DNA of 64,000 nucleotides from CAZNPA01 sp964575095 (lineage in GTDB: Bacteria > Pseudomonadota > Alphaproteobacteria > Rickettsiales > SXRF01): the NCBI GenBank assembly GCA_964575095.1, contig CAZNPA010000008.1:1-64000 (forward strand), in the 5' to 3' direction. A program made the translations under genes and the position numbers. The notes below the pieces were generated by a model. That model searched no databases, had not been told where the DNA came from, and saw nothing but the letters and a program-made list of their open reading frames with translations. Shown piece by piece: positions 33,923-41,965 of this stretch (position 1 is its first letter; every line of letters starts with the position of its first letter).

Positions 33923-35012
33923 GTGAGATTACCCAATATTTGTCGTTTTTCACCAGGCGCAACCCGCTGCCGGTAATGCCTCCAGCTAGAGATTCCAGCG
34001 AGCCGCGGTAATGGATGACCATATCCACCTGCTGTGAGGACATGGCCAGCATTTCGAGCTGCTCGATCATGGGTAGCCCGGCCAGCTTCGCCTTAAGTTG
34101 CGTCCACGAACCCAGGGTCGTGATGCTGGCCAGCACCATGATCTTGCCTTTTTCGCCGCCGCGCACGCCCTGCGTGTTCGATATTTCTTCGTTCTTTTTA
34201 TTTTGCAAATTGTCGGCGATATCGCGGGCGGCGCGCGCCAGCAGCATATCTCGCGTTTCCTGCGCATCGGCGCGGAAGCTGAGCGCATTGACTTCATTGG
34301 CAGCGCGGCTGATGCGGCGCTTGAATACGGTTAATACCATGTCCGGATTTTTCGTGTATTTCGCCTGCAGCAGGATAACGTCGCTGACGCCGTAGCGCAC
34401 GGTCATCGGCGCCAGCATGGCGTAGGTAGGGTTGGCCATGGTTTTCGCGTCGATGGTGGCCTGATCGTTATTGTCGCCGTAGGGAACGATGATGTCGCCG
34501 GTGCTGCTTTCAAGCCCCAGCATTTTCCAGACGTTGCGCCACGGGTTGCGCTCTTCCCACAGCAACACCGTGCCGTCCTCCTCATAGGAAGTAATAAACA
34601 AAAACGAGCTGGTCTTCGACGGCACGTCGCTCTTATCGGTGCCGATGCCGAACTTGCTGATCAGGTTGCTGACTTCATCGGCGTCGAAACTGACGAGAAG
34701 CCGGGCGCGATAGCGGTTATCGGTGATTTTTTCCTCAAGCACCTCCGTGCCGCGCGTCATGGCGGCGATTTTCTTCTGGTCGAGCGTGGCCATGATGTTG
34801 TCGGCCTGACCGGGTGATGCCAACTTGTTCAGGAGATCGGTCAGCGCGTCGGACGCAGCTTTGCCCATGGCGATCTGGCGCGCATCGACAGCGTCCTTGC
34901 CGACAGCGTCCACCGACACTTCGCTGTTAACGATGGCTTCGCCGGCCTGCGCTGCGATAGAATGGAGCATGCCAACTATCAGCAATAACCCAATATATTT
35001 TGTGTACCGCAT
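33915..35012 (-). CDS. DUF2066 domain-containing exported protein
   Basis: A 365-residue protein. The start MRYTKYIGLLLIVGMLHSIAAQAGEAIVNS gives a cleavable signal peptide. A much longer upstream frame is rejected because it is encoded by a palindromic repeat. DUF2066 features are SVDAVGKDAVDARQIAMGKAASDALTDLLNKL and the strand RYRARLLVSFDADEVSNLISKFGI. The function is unknown and the protein is probably periplasmic. It is upstream of perM and hdaA on one strand, an arrangement common in this class, and divergent from purM. Confidence 0.8.
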   Translation of the reverse strand: MRYTKYIGLLLIVGMLHSIAAQAGEAIVNSEVSVDAVGKDAVDARQIAMGKAASDALTDLLNKLASPGQADNIMATLDQKKIAAMTRGTEVLEEKITDNRYRARLLVSFDADEVSNLISKFGIGTDKSDVPSKTSSFLFITSYEEDGTVLLWEERNPWRNVWKMLGLESSTGDIIVPYGDNNDQATIDAKTMANPTYAMLAPMTVRYGVSDVILLQAKYTKNPDMVLTVFKRRISRAANEVNALSFRADAQETRDMLLARAARDIADNLQNKKNEEISNTQGVRGGEKGKIMVLASITTLGSWTQLKAKLAGLPMIEQLEMLAMSSQQVDMVIHYRGSLESLAGGITGSGLRLVKNDKYWVISRD

Positions 35013-35027
35013 CCTTACCCTACATTC

Positions 35028-35175
35028 GTCATCCCCGCGACTCGCCTTGGCGAAGCCTTGGATAATATTTCCTAAGTAGGAAAATGCCAAGGGCGTAGCC
35101 AGGAGGCGGGGATCCAGAGCCAAACGGATACGTCCATCCATGCAGCCCCGGACCCCGCAACAAGTGCGGGGTGAC
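35028..35175. repeat. Composite palindromic repeat with GTCATCCCCGC/GCGGGGTGAC ends
   Basis: A 148-base element fills the gap upstream of the DUF2066 gene. The outer ends GTCATCCCCGC and GCGGGGTGAC are inverted. Inside are an ATTTCC/GGAAAT hairpin, a CTTGG/CCAAG pair, GCGGGGATCCAG, and a hairpin CCCCGCA-N5-TGCGGGG at 35153-35171. The style matches GTCATCCC...GGATCC palindromes well known from rickettsial and other alphaproteobacterial genomes. A 24-base partial copy lies at 10021. It separates the divergent DUF2066 and purM genes. Confidence 0.85.
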
Positions 35176-35245
35176 AACCATTCATCGCTTGAATCCTGCC
35201 TTGGCTTCTTGTACCTAGAAACCAGCCAAATCGCAAGGATATTGG

Positions 35246-36298
35246 ATGAGCACGCAGGGAGAAGCCACCTATAAAGACGCCGGGGTCGATATCGATGCCG
35301 GCGATGCGCTGGTCGAACGGATCAAGCCCTTTGCCAAGGCAACGCGGCGTTTAGGCTCGATGGATGATCTCGGCGGGTTCGGCGCGCTGTTCGATCTCAA
35401 AAAAGCCGGGTACAAACGCCCGCTGCTGGTATCCTCCACCGACGGCGTCGGCACCAAACTTAAAATCGCGCAGGCGGTGGGAAAGCACGACACGATCGGC
35501 ATCGACCTTGTCGCCATGTGCGTTAACGATCTCATTGTGCAGGGCGCCGAGCCGTTATTCTTCCTCGATTATTTCGCCAGCGGAAAACTGGACGTCAAGG
35601 TTGCAACGCAAGTCATCAAAGGCATCGCCGACGGCTGCGAGCAAGCCGGTTGTGCGTTGGTCGGCGGTGAAACGGCGGAAATGCCGGGCATGTATACCGG
35701 CGGCGACTACGACCTTGCCGGATTTTCGGTGGGCGCCGTCGAGCGCGGAAAAACGTTGCCGCGCGGAAATCTTAAAAAAGGCGATATGGTATTGGGGCTG
35801 GCTTCAAGCGGTGTGCATTCCAACGGCTATTCGCTGGTGCGCCATATTGTCGCCAGACAAGGTCTTGATTACGGCGCAAAATCGCCGTTCGATAAAAACA
35901 AAACGCTGGGGCTCGGCCTGCTTGCGCCCACGCGCATTTACGTAAAGTCTTGCCTCAAGGTCATCCGCAAATTCCCAAAAGGCATGAAGGCGCTGGCGCA
36001 CATCACCGGCGGCGGGCTGGTCGAGAACCTGCCGCGCGTGCTGCCGAAAACGCTGGGCGCCAGTATTGACCTGTCAGCATGGGAGACGCCACCGGTATTC
36101 GAATGGCTGCAACAGGCCGGAAATGTGCCGTGGAACGACATGTACCGCACCTTCAACTGCGGCATCGGCATGGTGCTGGTCGTGGACAAAAAATACGCCG
36201 ATAAAATTGCCGCCAACCTCAGGAAAGGCGGTGAGCAGGTATTTTACATCGGCGAAATCACGGCACGAAAATCCAAGGCCGTTGTGTTGCATGGCTAA
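35246..36298 (+). CDS. purM: Phosphoribosylformylglycinamidine cyclo-ligase
   Basis: A 350-residue AIR synthetase of purine biosynthesis. The N-terminus TYKDAGVDIDAGDALVERIK, then LLVSSTDGVGTKLKIA, DLVAMCVNDLIVQGAEPLFFLDY, GGETAEMPGMY and ITGGGLVENLPRVLP are signature stretches. AAGGA precedes the start at suitable distance. Its stop overlaps the purN start by eight bases, so the two are translationally coupled. Confidence 0.97.
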   Translation: MSTQGEATYKDAGVDIDAGDALVERIKPFAKATRRLGSMDDLGGFGALFDLKKAGYKRPLLVSSTDGVGTKLKIAQAVGKHDTIGIDLVAMCVNDLIVQGAEPLFFLDYFASGKLDVKVATQVIKGIADGCEQAGCALVGGETAEMPGMYTGGDYDLAGFSVGAVERGKTLPRGNLKKGDMVLGLASSGVHSNGYSLVRHIVARQGLDYGAKSPFDKNKTLGLGLLAPTRIYVKSCLKVIRKFPKGMKALAHITGGGLVENLPRVLPKTLGASIDLSAWETPPVFEWLQQAGNVPWNDMYRTFNCGIGMVLVVDKKYADKIAANLRKGGEQVFYIGEITARKSKAVVLHG

Positions 36299-36866
36299 GA
36301 AAAAAATCGCCGTCCTGATTTCCGGCAGCGGATCGAACCTGCAGGCGCTGATCGATGCTGCAGCAGCGGCGGATTACCCGGCCGAAATTGTGGTGGTTAT
36401 CTCCAATAAAGCAGAGGCTTATGGCCTTATCCGCGCCAAAAATTCCGGCATAGCTACGCATGTCATCAACCACAAAGATTATGACAGCCGCGAGGCGTTT
36501 GATAACGAAATCCAGCGGATTTTGCTTGGATATGGTGTCGATATCGTATGTTTAGCCGGGTTTATGCGCATGCTTTCGCCGCAGTTTGTCAACCGCTGGC
36601 CGGGGAAAATGCTTAACATCCATCCGTCGCTGCTGCCTGCCTTCAAAGGCGCGCACGCCGTGCATGACGCGCTGGCGGCCGGCGCAAAAGAAACCGGCTG
36701 CACCGTGCATTTCGTCACCGAAGAGATGGATGCCGGACCGATCGTGTTGCAGGCGCAAGTGCCCGTACTGCCGAGCGATAGCGAAAAAACATTGCTCGAA
36801 CGTATCCACGCCGAGGAACATCGCATCTACCCGCTGGCGCTCCGCAAAATTGCCGAGTCCTTATAA
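36291..36866 (+). CDS. purN: Phosphoribosylglycinamide formyltransferase
   Basis: A 191-residue folate-dependent GAR transformylase. The start MAKKKIAVLISGSGSNLQAL is canonical; upstream in-frame codons within purM are rejected. Catalytic motifs: LAGFMRMLSPQFV, NIHPSLLPAFKGAHAV (Asn and His of the active site) and VHFVTEEMDAGPIV with the catalytic Asp. It is paired with purM. Confidence 0.96.
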   Translation: MAKKKIAVLISGSGSNLQALIDAAAAADYPAEIVVVISNKAEAYGLIRAKNSGIATHVINHKDYDSREAFDNEIQRILLGYGVDIVCLAGFMRMLSPQFVNRWPGKMLNIHPSLLPAFKGAHAVHDALAAGAKETGCTVHFVTEEMDAGPIVLQAQVPVLPSDSEKTLLERIHAEEHRIYPLALRKIAESL

Positions 36867-36881
36867 AATCCAAATGCACGC

Positions 36882-36910
36882 TTGACAGACAAGGTTAAAA
36901 AGTGCTTAAC
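36882..36910 (+). promoter_or_regulatory. Candidate promoter for the attenuator leader
   Basis: A perfect -35 hexamer TTGACA is followed after 17 bases by a weaker -10, CTTAAC. Transcription would start only a few bases before the leader ATG, giving a nearly leaderless message. Confidence 0.45.
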
Positions 36911-36917
36911 TTTTGCC

Positions 36918-37070
36918 ATGCAATACACGCATAGCTCATTTGATGGTTCTTTCCGCGCCGCCGCGCCGCGTGCTGCCATGCGTATGCGTTTTTTTTATGC
37001 GGCAGCACAACTGGTAATGGTCGTGATTACCGTTGTGGGCATTCCAGGGGGCGGTGTCGTGGTTTTATAA
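36918..37070 (+). CDS. Val/Ile-rich leader peptide of a putative attenuator
   Basis: A 50-codon frame beginning MQYTHSSFDG; an internal in-frame ATG at 36978 gives a 30-residue version (MRMRFFYAAAQLV...). The second half is LVMVVITVVGIPGGGVVVL: about nine Val and two Ile codons clustered just before the stop, the usual pattern of branched-chain amino acid (ilv) leader peptides. The GGGGCGG in its last codons can pair with the terminator stem downstream. Stalling on Val or Ile codons would favour read-through. No ilv gene follows. Confidence 0.6.
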   Translation: MQYTHSSFDGSFRAAAPRAAMRMRFFYAAAQLVMVVITVVGIPGGGVVVL

Positions 37071-37126
37071 TCTAAAAAAATCCAGACAAAAACCCGCCCC
37101 TCCCAACAAAGGAAGCGGGTTTTTTT
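37048..37126 (+). promoter_or_regulatory. Attenuator: alternative antiterminator and intrinsic terminator
   Basis: The terminator is AAAAACCCGC (37088-37097) pairing with GCGGGTTTTT (37115-37124), with an inner TCC/GGA pair, followed by a T run. The upstream GGGGCGG (37048-37054), inside the leader frame, is perfectly complementary to CCGCCCC (37094-37100) and would break the terminator. Mutually exclusive stems plus a Val/Ile leader peptide are the hallmark of transcription attenuation. Read directly from sequence; not folded by software. Confidence 0.6.
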
Positions 37127-37151
37127 ATGGTCATAACTTTCGGAATAAACA

Positions 37152-38030
37152 ATGTCTGAGCAGGTTGAAAATTTATACATCGTCGTCGGCGCCCGGGAAG
37201 AAACCGGCGCCCGCTACCGATCGGCATTGGCTGAAAAGCGCGGGAATCTCTGCCTCGGCATCGACCGCAATCTGGGCTCTTCGGAAGTGTATTGGGAAAC
37301 GCGCGACAAAGGCATGTTGCGCATCGACTGGCAAAACACCAGTGATGAAAAAATCGACCGCGAGCTGGAAGCATTCATCGACACGCATTGCACGGCGCTG
37401 CCCAGGCAGGTCACCCTCTTATTCGCCAGCAACGCGCCGACGGCAACCGCCCAGCGCGTGGACGAAAAAACGCTCAAGGCCGACGAGCTGGCGCTCAAGA
37501 ACCTAACGCTCAAAGTGAATAGCCTGCTGGAGCAGCGCGCCCGAGGCGAACAGCGGCCGGTATCCTTAAACGTCGTCGCTTTAAGCAGCGCCGAAGTCAC
37601 ACATCCCGGCACGGCACTCGCCCCTTCGTACGCATTATCGAAAGCGCGCATGGAATCTTTCATCCGGACGTTCGTCCATAACCCATCTTCGCCGCATGTC
37701 AAAAAAAGCGGCCTGGCGCTGCGCACGCCGCTGCTTGCCGCCGGGACATCCCTGCATCACGACTCGGATATAACCGCAGAAAAATTGGTGGATATCACCT
37801 TGCCGGCCATCTGCTCACCGGAAGAGGGAAACAACCGCATATTTGATATCGAAAGCGGGGCACAGGCATCGCCGCCGCAAGCCAAACCGCGCGAAGCATT
37901 AGGGTTCGGATCGATCGATAGCTCGATAGTGGGCTCTTCGCTCAACACGCTGACCGAAATGGCCAGAACCGGGCGCATCGGCCATCCGCACGCCACCTTA
38001 CTGGTAAAATCCGGCCAGGCGCTTAGTTAG
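37152..38030 (+). CDS. Divergent short-chain-dehydrogenase-like protein
   Basis: A 292-residue protein of uncertain function. The centre looks like a short-chain dehydrogenase: LNVVALSSAEVTHPGTALAP followed by SYALSKARMESFIRTF gives the Ser...Tyr-x-x-x-Lys triad. The N-terminus LYIVVGAREETGARYRSAL occupies the cofactor-binding position, but the usual glycine pattern is degenerate, and the middle is unusual (Ala/Thr/Lys-rich helices). The C-terminal 60 residues are polar and unlike SDRs. It stands directly after the attenuator-like leader and overlaps the convergent ndk by four bases. A decayed or specialised oxidoreductase is possible. Confidence 0.55.
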   Translation: MSEQVENLYIVVGAREETGARYRSALAEKRGNLCLGIDRNLGSSEVYWETRDKGMLRIDWQNTSDEKIDRELEAFIDTHCTALPRQVTLLFASNAPTATAQRVDEKTLKADELALKNLTLKVNSLLEQRARGEQRPVSLNVVALSSAEVTHPGTALAPSYALSKARMESFIRTFVHNPSSPHVKKSGLALRTPLLAAGTSLHHDSDITAEKLVDITLPAICSPEEGNNRIFDIESGAQASPPQAKPREALGFGSIDSSIVGSSLNTLTEMARTGRIGHPHATLLVKSGQALS

Positions 38031-38449
38031 CCAACGATTTCACAATCACTGAAGAAAAAGCGGATTTCTTTTTCCGCATTTTCGGGCGAATCGGAACCGT
38101 GGATGGCGTTACGCTCGATGCTTTCGCCGAATTCTTTGCGGATGGTTCCGACGGCGGATTTCGCCGGATCGGTGGCACCCATGATTTCGCGGTTCTTGAG
38201 AACGGCGTTTTCACCCTCAAGCACCTGCGCCACCACCGGGCCGGAGACCATGTACTCCACCAGCTCGTCATAGAACGGGCGCTCCTTGTGCACGGCGTAA
38301 AATTCACGCGCCTGCAGGCGCGAGAGGCGCGTGCGTTTCTGCGCGACGATGTGCAGCCCCTGCTCCTCGAATTTGGCGTTGATTTTTCCGGTGATATTGC
38401 GCGCGGTGGCGTCGGGTTTAATCATCGAAAACGTACGTTGTTTGGCCAT
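38027..38449 (-). CDS. ndk: Nucleoside diphosphate kinase
   Basis: A 140-residue enzyme equilibrating nucleoside di- and triphosphates. MAKQRTFSMIKPDATARNITG is the normal start; GAAGG lies nine bases upstream of this ATG and only three from the alternative one, so this start is preferred. The active-site region NAIHGSDSPENAEKEIRFFF contains the phosphorylated His. Other motifs: FYAVHKERPFYDELVEYM and GATDPAKS. It is convergent with the SDR-like gene. Confidence 0.97.
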   Translation of the reverse strand: MAKQRTFSMIKPDATARNITGKINAKFEEQGLHIVAQKRTRLSRLQAREFYAVHKERPFYDELVEYMVSGPVVAQVLEGENAVLKNREIMGATDPAKSAVGTIRKEFGESIERNAIHGSDSPENAEKEIRFFFSDCEIVG

Positions 38450-38556
38450 GGTCATTTACCTTCATTGTTATTGCTGCCGGGCTTATACGGCCTATGTGAA
38501 GATAAGGCAATATTTTTAGCCCTATACAACCGAAATAAATCCGCTATGTTACTTTT

Positions 38557-39393
38557 ATGCGCCCCTTTATCCTGTTGTTTTCGCTGTTATTACTGGCCGG
38601 TTGTGGCCATTTGCAGCAGCTGCAGGTTTTAAATCCCGAAGCCAATGATTTTTCGAGTTCGCTTTCGGCGGAATACCTGGCCTATGCCAGCGCCGAAGCC
38701 GAGCAGGGACATGCGCTTAATGCTGATTACTTCGCCGGCAAAGGGCTTCAAGCCTGGCGCGGCGACCCGGTTGAACTGGAGCCGGTTGATGCCACGCTTC
38801 CAAAACCGGCGCAAGCCAAACTGAATTACGCCCGCAACATGCTTTCGGCACTTTTAACCGACGATGTCAAACACGTAGCGGCGCAGAAAGCGGCACGGGC
38901 GCAACTGCTGTTCGATTGCTCGGTGAAGCAGGCGGCGCTCAAAACGAAACCAACCACCGTTTGCAGCGAGGAGCTACAGCAGGCGCTGCTCGATATCGAG
39001 ACCGTCGCCTCGTCGTTCATGCTCGGCAAGGAAACGATGCATGAGATACGTTTCTCCGCAGGCAGCGCATCTTTAAGCAAGGCGGCGCTGGCGCTGGTCG
39101 ATGAAATCACCGGTTATGTGCAGGACGAAACGGCGTTTGCCATCGATCTTGAGGGCCGTGCCGACAACGCCGCCGGCAAACAGCTGTTTGAAAAACGAGC
39201 AAGCGCGCTGCGCAAAGCCTTCGCCGCACGCGGCATCATGGAAGACCATATACAAATGCAAAGTACCGGCAGCGCCAACGGCAAGGCCGTGTATTTAAGC
39301 TGCGACGATACGGTCAAAGATAAAAATAAGATCCGCGTCACCATCCGCGTCTTCGGTCAGGATAAAAAAGAAACGGGAGCGCAAACGTCATGA
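38557..39393 (+). CDS. OmpA-domain lipoprotein (first of a related pair)
   Basis: A 278-residue protein with a lipoprotein signal (LLFSLLLLAGC, cysteine at about residue 16). The N-terminal domain LSAEYLAYASAEAEQGHALNADYFAGKGL resembles the N-terminus of the next gene. The C-terminal part, from IRFSAGSASLSKAALALVDEI through FEKRASALRKAFAARGI, is a divergent OmpA/MotB-type peptidoglycan-binding fold. It should sit at the outer membrane and contact peptidoglycan. The stop overlaps the next start by four bases, so the two are probably co-translated. Confidence 0.75.
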   Translation: MRPFILLFSLLLLAGCGHLQQLQVLNPEANDFSSSLSAEYLAYASAEAEQGHALNADYFAGKGLQAWRGDPVELEPVDATLPKPAQAKLNYARNMLSALLTDDVKHVAAQKAARAQLLFDCSVKQAALKTKPTTVCSEELQQALLDIETVASSFMLGKETMHEIRFSAGSASLSKAALALVDEITGYVQDETAFAIDLEGRADNAAGKQLFEKRASALRKAFAARGIMEDHIQMQSTGSANGKAVYLSCDDTVKDKNKIRVTIRVFGQDKKETGAQTS

Positions 39394-40406
39394 AGCGCTG
39401 GCTGAAAATAGCGGGACTAATGGTGCTGGTGGCCGGCCTTTCCGGTTGCTGCGTTTACCGCATGGAGGAGCTTCGCCGGGCCGAACCGACCGGCACGCCG
39501 TTTGAAAAGGCGCTAACCGCAGGCTATCGCGATTTTGTCGCTATCGAAGAAGAGGAATATGACTGGTCGGCGGCGGCGTATTTTGCCGAAAAAGGGTTGC
39601 TGACGGCCTATGGCGTCGACGTCGAACCGGAACATCCCGAGGCCTGGGGCATTCAGGAGGCGTTATCCGAATTGAAAAAGGCGCGGGCGCAGTTAATGAA
39701 AGCATTGACGCGCAGCACGAAATCGATGTGGCCGGAATTAGCAGCAAAAGCTCAGGTATCCTATGATTCCTGGGTTGAGCAGCAGCACGACGGCTGGCAA
39801 CGGCTGAAAATCAAAGAAGCCCGCGATGCATTCAACGATTCCATGAAAAAAATATCCGCCGCGCGCGAAGCGCTGCATAAAAAACCAAAAGCAAAGGTAG
39901 CGGCAAAACACGTGAAGCATAAAGCCGCCGTGAAAAAACCGGCAGCGAAGAAACCGATAGCGAAAAAATCCGCGATAAAAACAAAGCCAAAGGCGGTAGC
40001 CAAGCCTGTAGCGGCAGCGGTAGAAAAGCCTGCGCCGACGGCTTTCAATCCGCCGCCGATCGTGTCGGAAACCAAGGAGGCGGAAAAGGCATCTTACATG
40101 GTGTTCTTTACCCCCGGCACCGGCGAATTATCGCCGGTCAGTCAGAAAATTATCGATGCCGCCGCCGAATCGCTGATGGCGCTGCATTCGTACCATATCA
40201 CCATTGACGCCGGCGCTGATCTCCCGGCGGGCGCCGACCCGACGCTGGCGATGGCGCGGGTCGAGGCGGTTAAGGAGCGTCTGCTCGTCGCCGGAATCAA
40301 GAGTTCGGCCATTGACATCGTGGCACAAGGTGGGGCAAAGTCCCCGACACCTGCCGCCACCCCGATACCGGTGGAACGCAAGGTGGAAATATTTATAACC
40401 GAGTAG
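39390..40406 (+). CDS. OmpA-domain lipoprotein with a Lys/Ala-rich linker (second of pair)
   Basis: A 338-residue protein with lipoprotein signal LMVLVAGLSGC. The N-terminal domain LTAGYRDFVAIEEEEYDWSAAAYFAEKGL aligns with that of the preceding protein. A highly basic Lys/Ala/Pro linker follows (AKVAAKHVKHKAAVKKPAAK and on, residues about 170-220), then an OmpA-like fold (YMVFFTPGTGELSPVSQKII ... ARVEAVKERLLVAGI ... PVERKVEIFI). The basic linker may bind peptidoglycan or LPS; that is inference. It ends ten bases before guaA. Confidence 0.75.
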   Translation: MKRWLKIAGLMVLVAGLSGCCVYRMEELRRAEPTGTPFEKALTAGYRDFVAIEEEEYDWSAAAYFAEKGLLTAYGVDVEPEHPEAWGIQEALSELKKARAQLMKALTRSTKSMWPELAAKAQVSYDSWVEQQHDGWQRLKIKEARDAFNDSMKKISAAREALHKKPKAKVAAKHVKHKAAVKKPAAKKPIAKKSAIKTKPKAVAKPVAAAVEKPAPTAFNPPPIVSETKEAEKASYMVFFTPGTGELSPVSQKIIDAAAESLMALHSYHITIDAGADLPAGADPTLAMARVEAVKERLLVAGIKSSAIDIVAQGGAKSPTPAATPIPVERKVEIFITE

Positions 40407-40416
40407 TTTTTCCGGC

Positions 40417-41964
40417 ATGACCGACCGCATTCTTATTCTCGATTTTGGAGCGCAGTACACCCAGCTCATCGCACGGCGCGTGCGCGAGAACAACGTCTAT
40501 TGCGAAATCCGCCCGTTCAATATCCCCGATGCGGAAATTGTGACATTCGGCGCCAAGGGCATCATTCTTTCCGGCGGCCCAGCCTCGGTGCACGAGGAAT
40601 TCTCACCCACCATCAGCACAAAAATATTCACGCTCGGCGTGCCGATTTTAGGCATCTGCTACGGCGAGCAGCTTATGTGCCAGCTTCTGGGCGGCAAGGT
40701 CGAATCAGGGCATCACCGCGAATTCGGCCGCGCCATGGTCGACGTCGTTTCCGACTGCGCGCTGCTCAAAGGCGTCTGGAATGCCGGCGACAAAAAACAG
40801 GTATGGATGAGCCATGGCGACAAAGTCACTGCCATTCCGGAAGGCTTCAAGGCGGTGGCAACCACCCCCAGCGCGCCGTTTGCCGCCATCGCCAACGACG
40901 CCCGCCGCTATTACGGTATCCAGTTTCACGCCGAGGTCGCGCACACACCCGACGGCGGCAGGCTGCTCAAAAATTTTACGCATACGATCTGCGGTTGCCG
41001 CGGCGACTGGACGATGGCCGCCTTCCGCCAGACCGAGATCGCGCGCATACGCGATCAGGTCGGCAGGGGCAAGGTCGTCTGCGGCGTCAGCGGGGGTGTC
41101 GATTCCTCGGTCGTGGCGGCGCTGTTGCACGAAGCCATCGGCGACCAGCTGGTGTGCATTTTCGTCAATACCGGCCTGTTGCGCGAAGGCGAGCCGGAAC
41201 AGGTGGAAAAGCTGTTCAAGGAGCATTTCCATATTCCGTTGATCCATGTCGATGCCAGCTTATTATTTTTGCAGCGCCTGCAAAGCGTCAAAGACCCGGA
41301 GCAAAAACGCAAGATCATCGGCGAGACGTTCATTGAGGTGTTCGAAAAAGAAGCCGAACATGCCGGTGGCGCCGATTTTTTGGCTCAGGGCACACTTTAC
41401 CCCGACGTCATCGAGTCAGTCTCGTTCACCGGCGGGCCGTCAGTCACCATCAAATCACACCACAATGTCGGCGGGCTGCCCGCACGCATGAAGATGAAGC
41501 TGGTCGAACCGCTGCGCGAACTGTTTAAAGACGAGGTCAGAAAGCTGGGAAAAGAACTGGGCATGCCCGAGAGCATGGTCGGACGGCATCCATTCCCGGG
41601 ACCGGGGCTGGCTATCCGCATCCCGGGCGAAATCTCCGCCGATAAGCTGGCGCTGTTGCGCAAGGCCGATGCCATCTATATCGAAGAAATCCACAGCGCC
41701 GGGCTTTATAAGGAAATATGGCAGGCGTTTGCCGTGCTGCTGCCGGTCAAAACCGTGGGCGTCATGGGTGATGCCAGAAGTTACGATTTCGTCTGTGCCC
41801 TGCGTGCCGTAACATCGACCGATGGCATGACGGCGGATTCTTACCCCTTCCAGCATGAATTCTTGAGCCGGGTCAGCAATCGTATTATCAATGAGGTGCG
41901 CGGCATCAATCGCATCGTCTACGATGTCACGAGCAAGCCGCCGGGAACGATCGAATGGGAATGA
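40417..41964 (+). CDS. guaA: GMP synthase (glutamine-hydrolysing)
   Basis: A 515-residue enzyme turning XMP into GMP. The N-terminal glutamine amidotransferase has the nucleophile in LGICYGEQLMCQLLGG and the His/Glu pair in GIQFHAEVAHTPDG. The PP-loop ATP pyrophosphatase follows with VSGGVDSSVVAALLHEAIG, then the dimerisation domain ending SKPPGTIEWE. Length and motifs are canonical. Confidence 0.98.
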   Translation: MTDRILILDFGAQYTQLIARRVRENNVYCEIRPFNIPDAEIVTFGAKGIILSGGPASVHEEFSPTISTKIFTLGVPILGICYGEQLMCQLLGGKVESGHHREFGRAMVDVVSDCALLKGVWNAGDKKQVWMSHGDKVTAIPEGFKAVATTPSAPFAAIANDARRYYGIQFHAEVAHTPDGGRLLKNFTHTICGCRGDWTMAAFRQTEIARIRDQVGRGKVVCGVSGGVDSSVVAALLHEAIGDQLVCIFVNTGLLREGEPEQVEKLFKEHFHIPLIHVDASLLFLQRLQSVKDPEQKRKIIGETFIEVFEKEAEHAGGADFLAQGTLYPDVIESVSFTGGPSVTIKSHHNVGGLPARMKMKLVEPLRELFKDEVRKLGKELGMPESMVGRHPFPGPGLAIRIPGEISADKLALLRKADAIYIEEIHSAGLYKEIWQAFAVLLPVKTVGVMGDARSYDFVCALRAVTSTDGMTADSYPFQHEFLSRVSNRIINEVRGINRIVYDVTSKPPGTIEWE

Positions 41965-41965
41965 C

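Noticed and set aside
35013..35177. 55-codon N-terminal extension of the DUF2066 gene
   Set aside because: It is encoded entirely by the composite palindrome, and the downstream ATG begins a clear signal peptide.
36882..36917. TTG start giving a 62-codon version of the leader peptide
   Set aside because: The TTG is the first part of the TTGACA promoter hexamer; the ATG at 36918 or the one at 36978 is more plausible.
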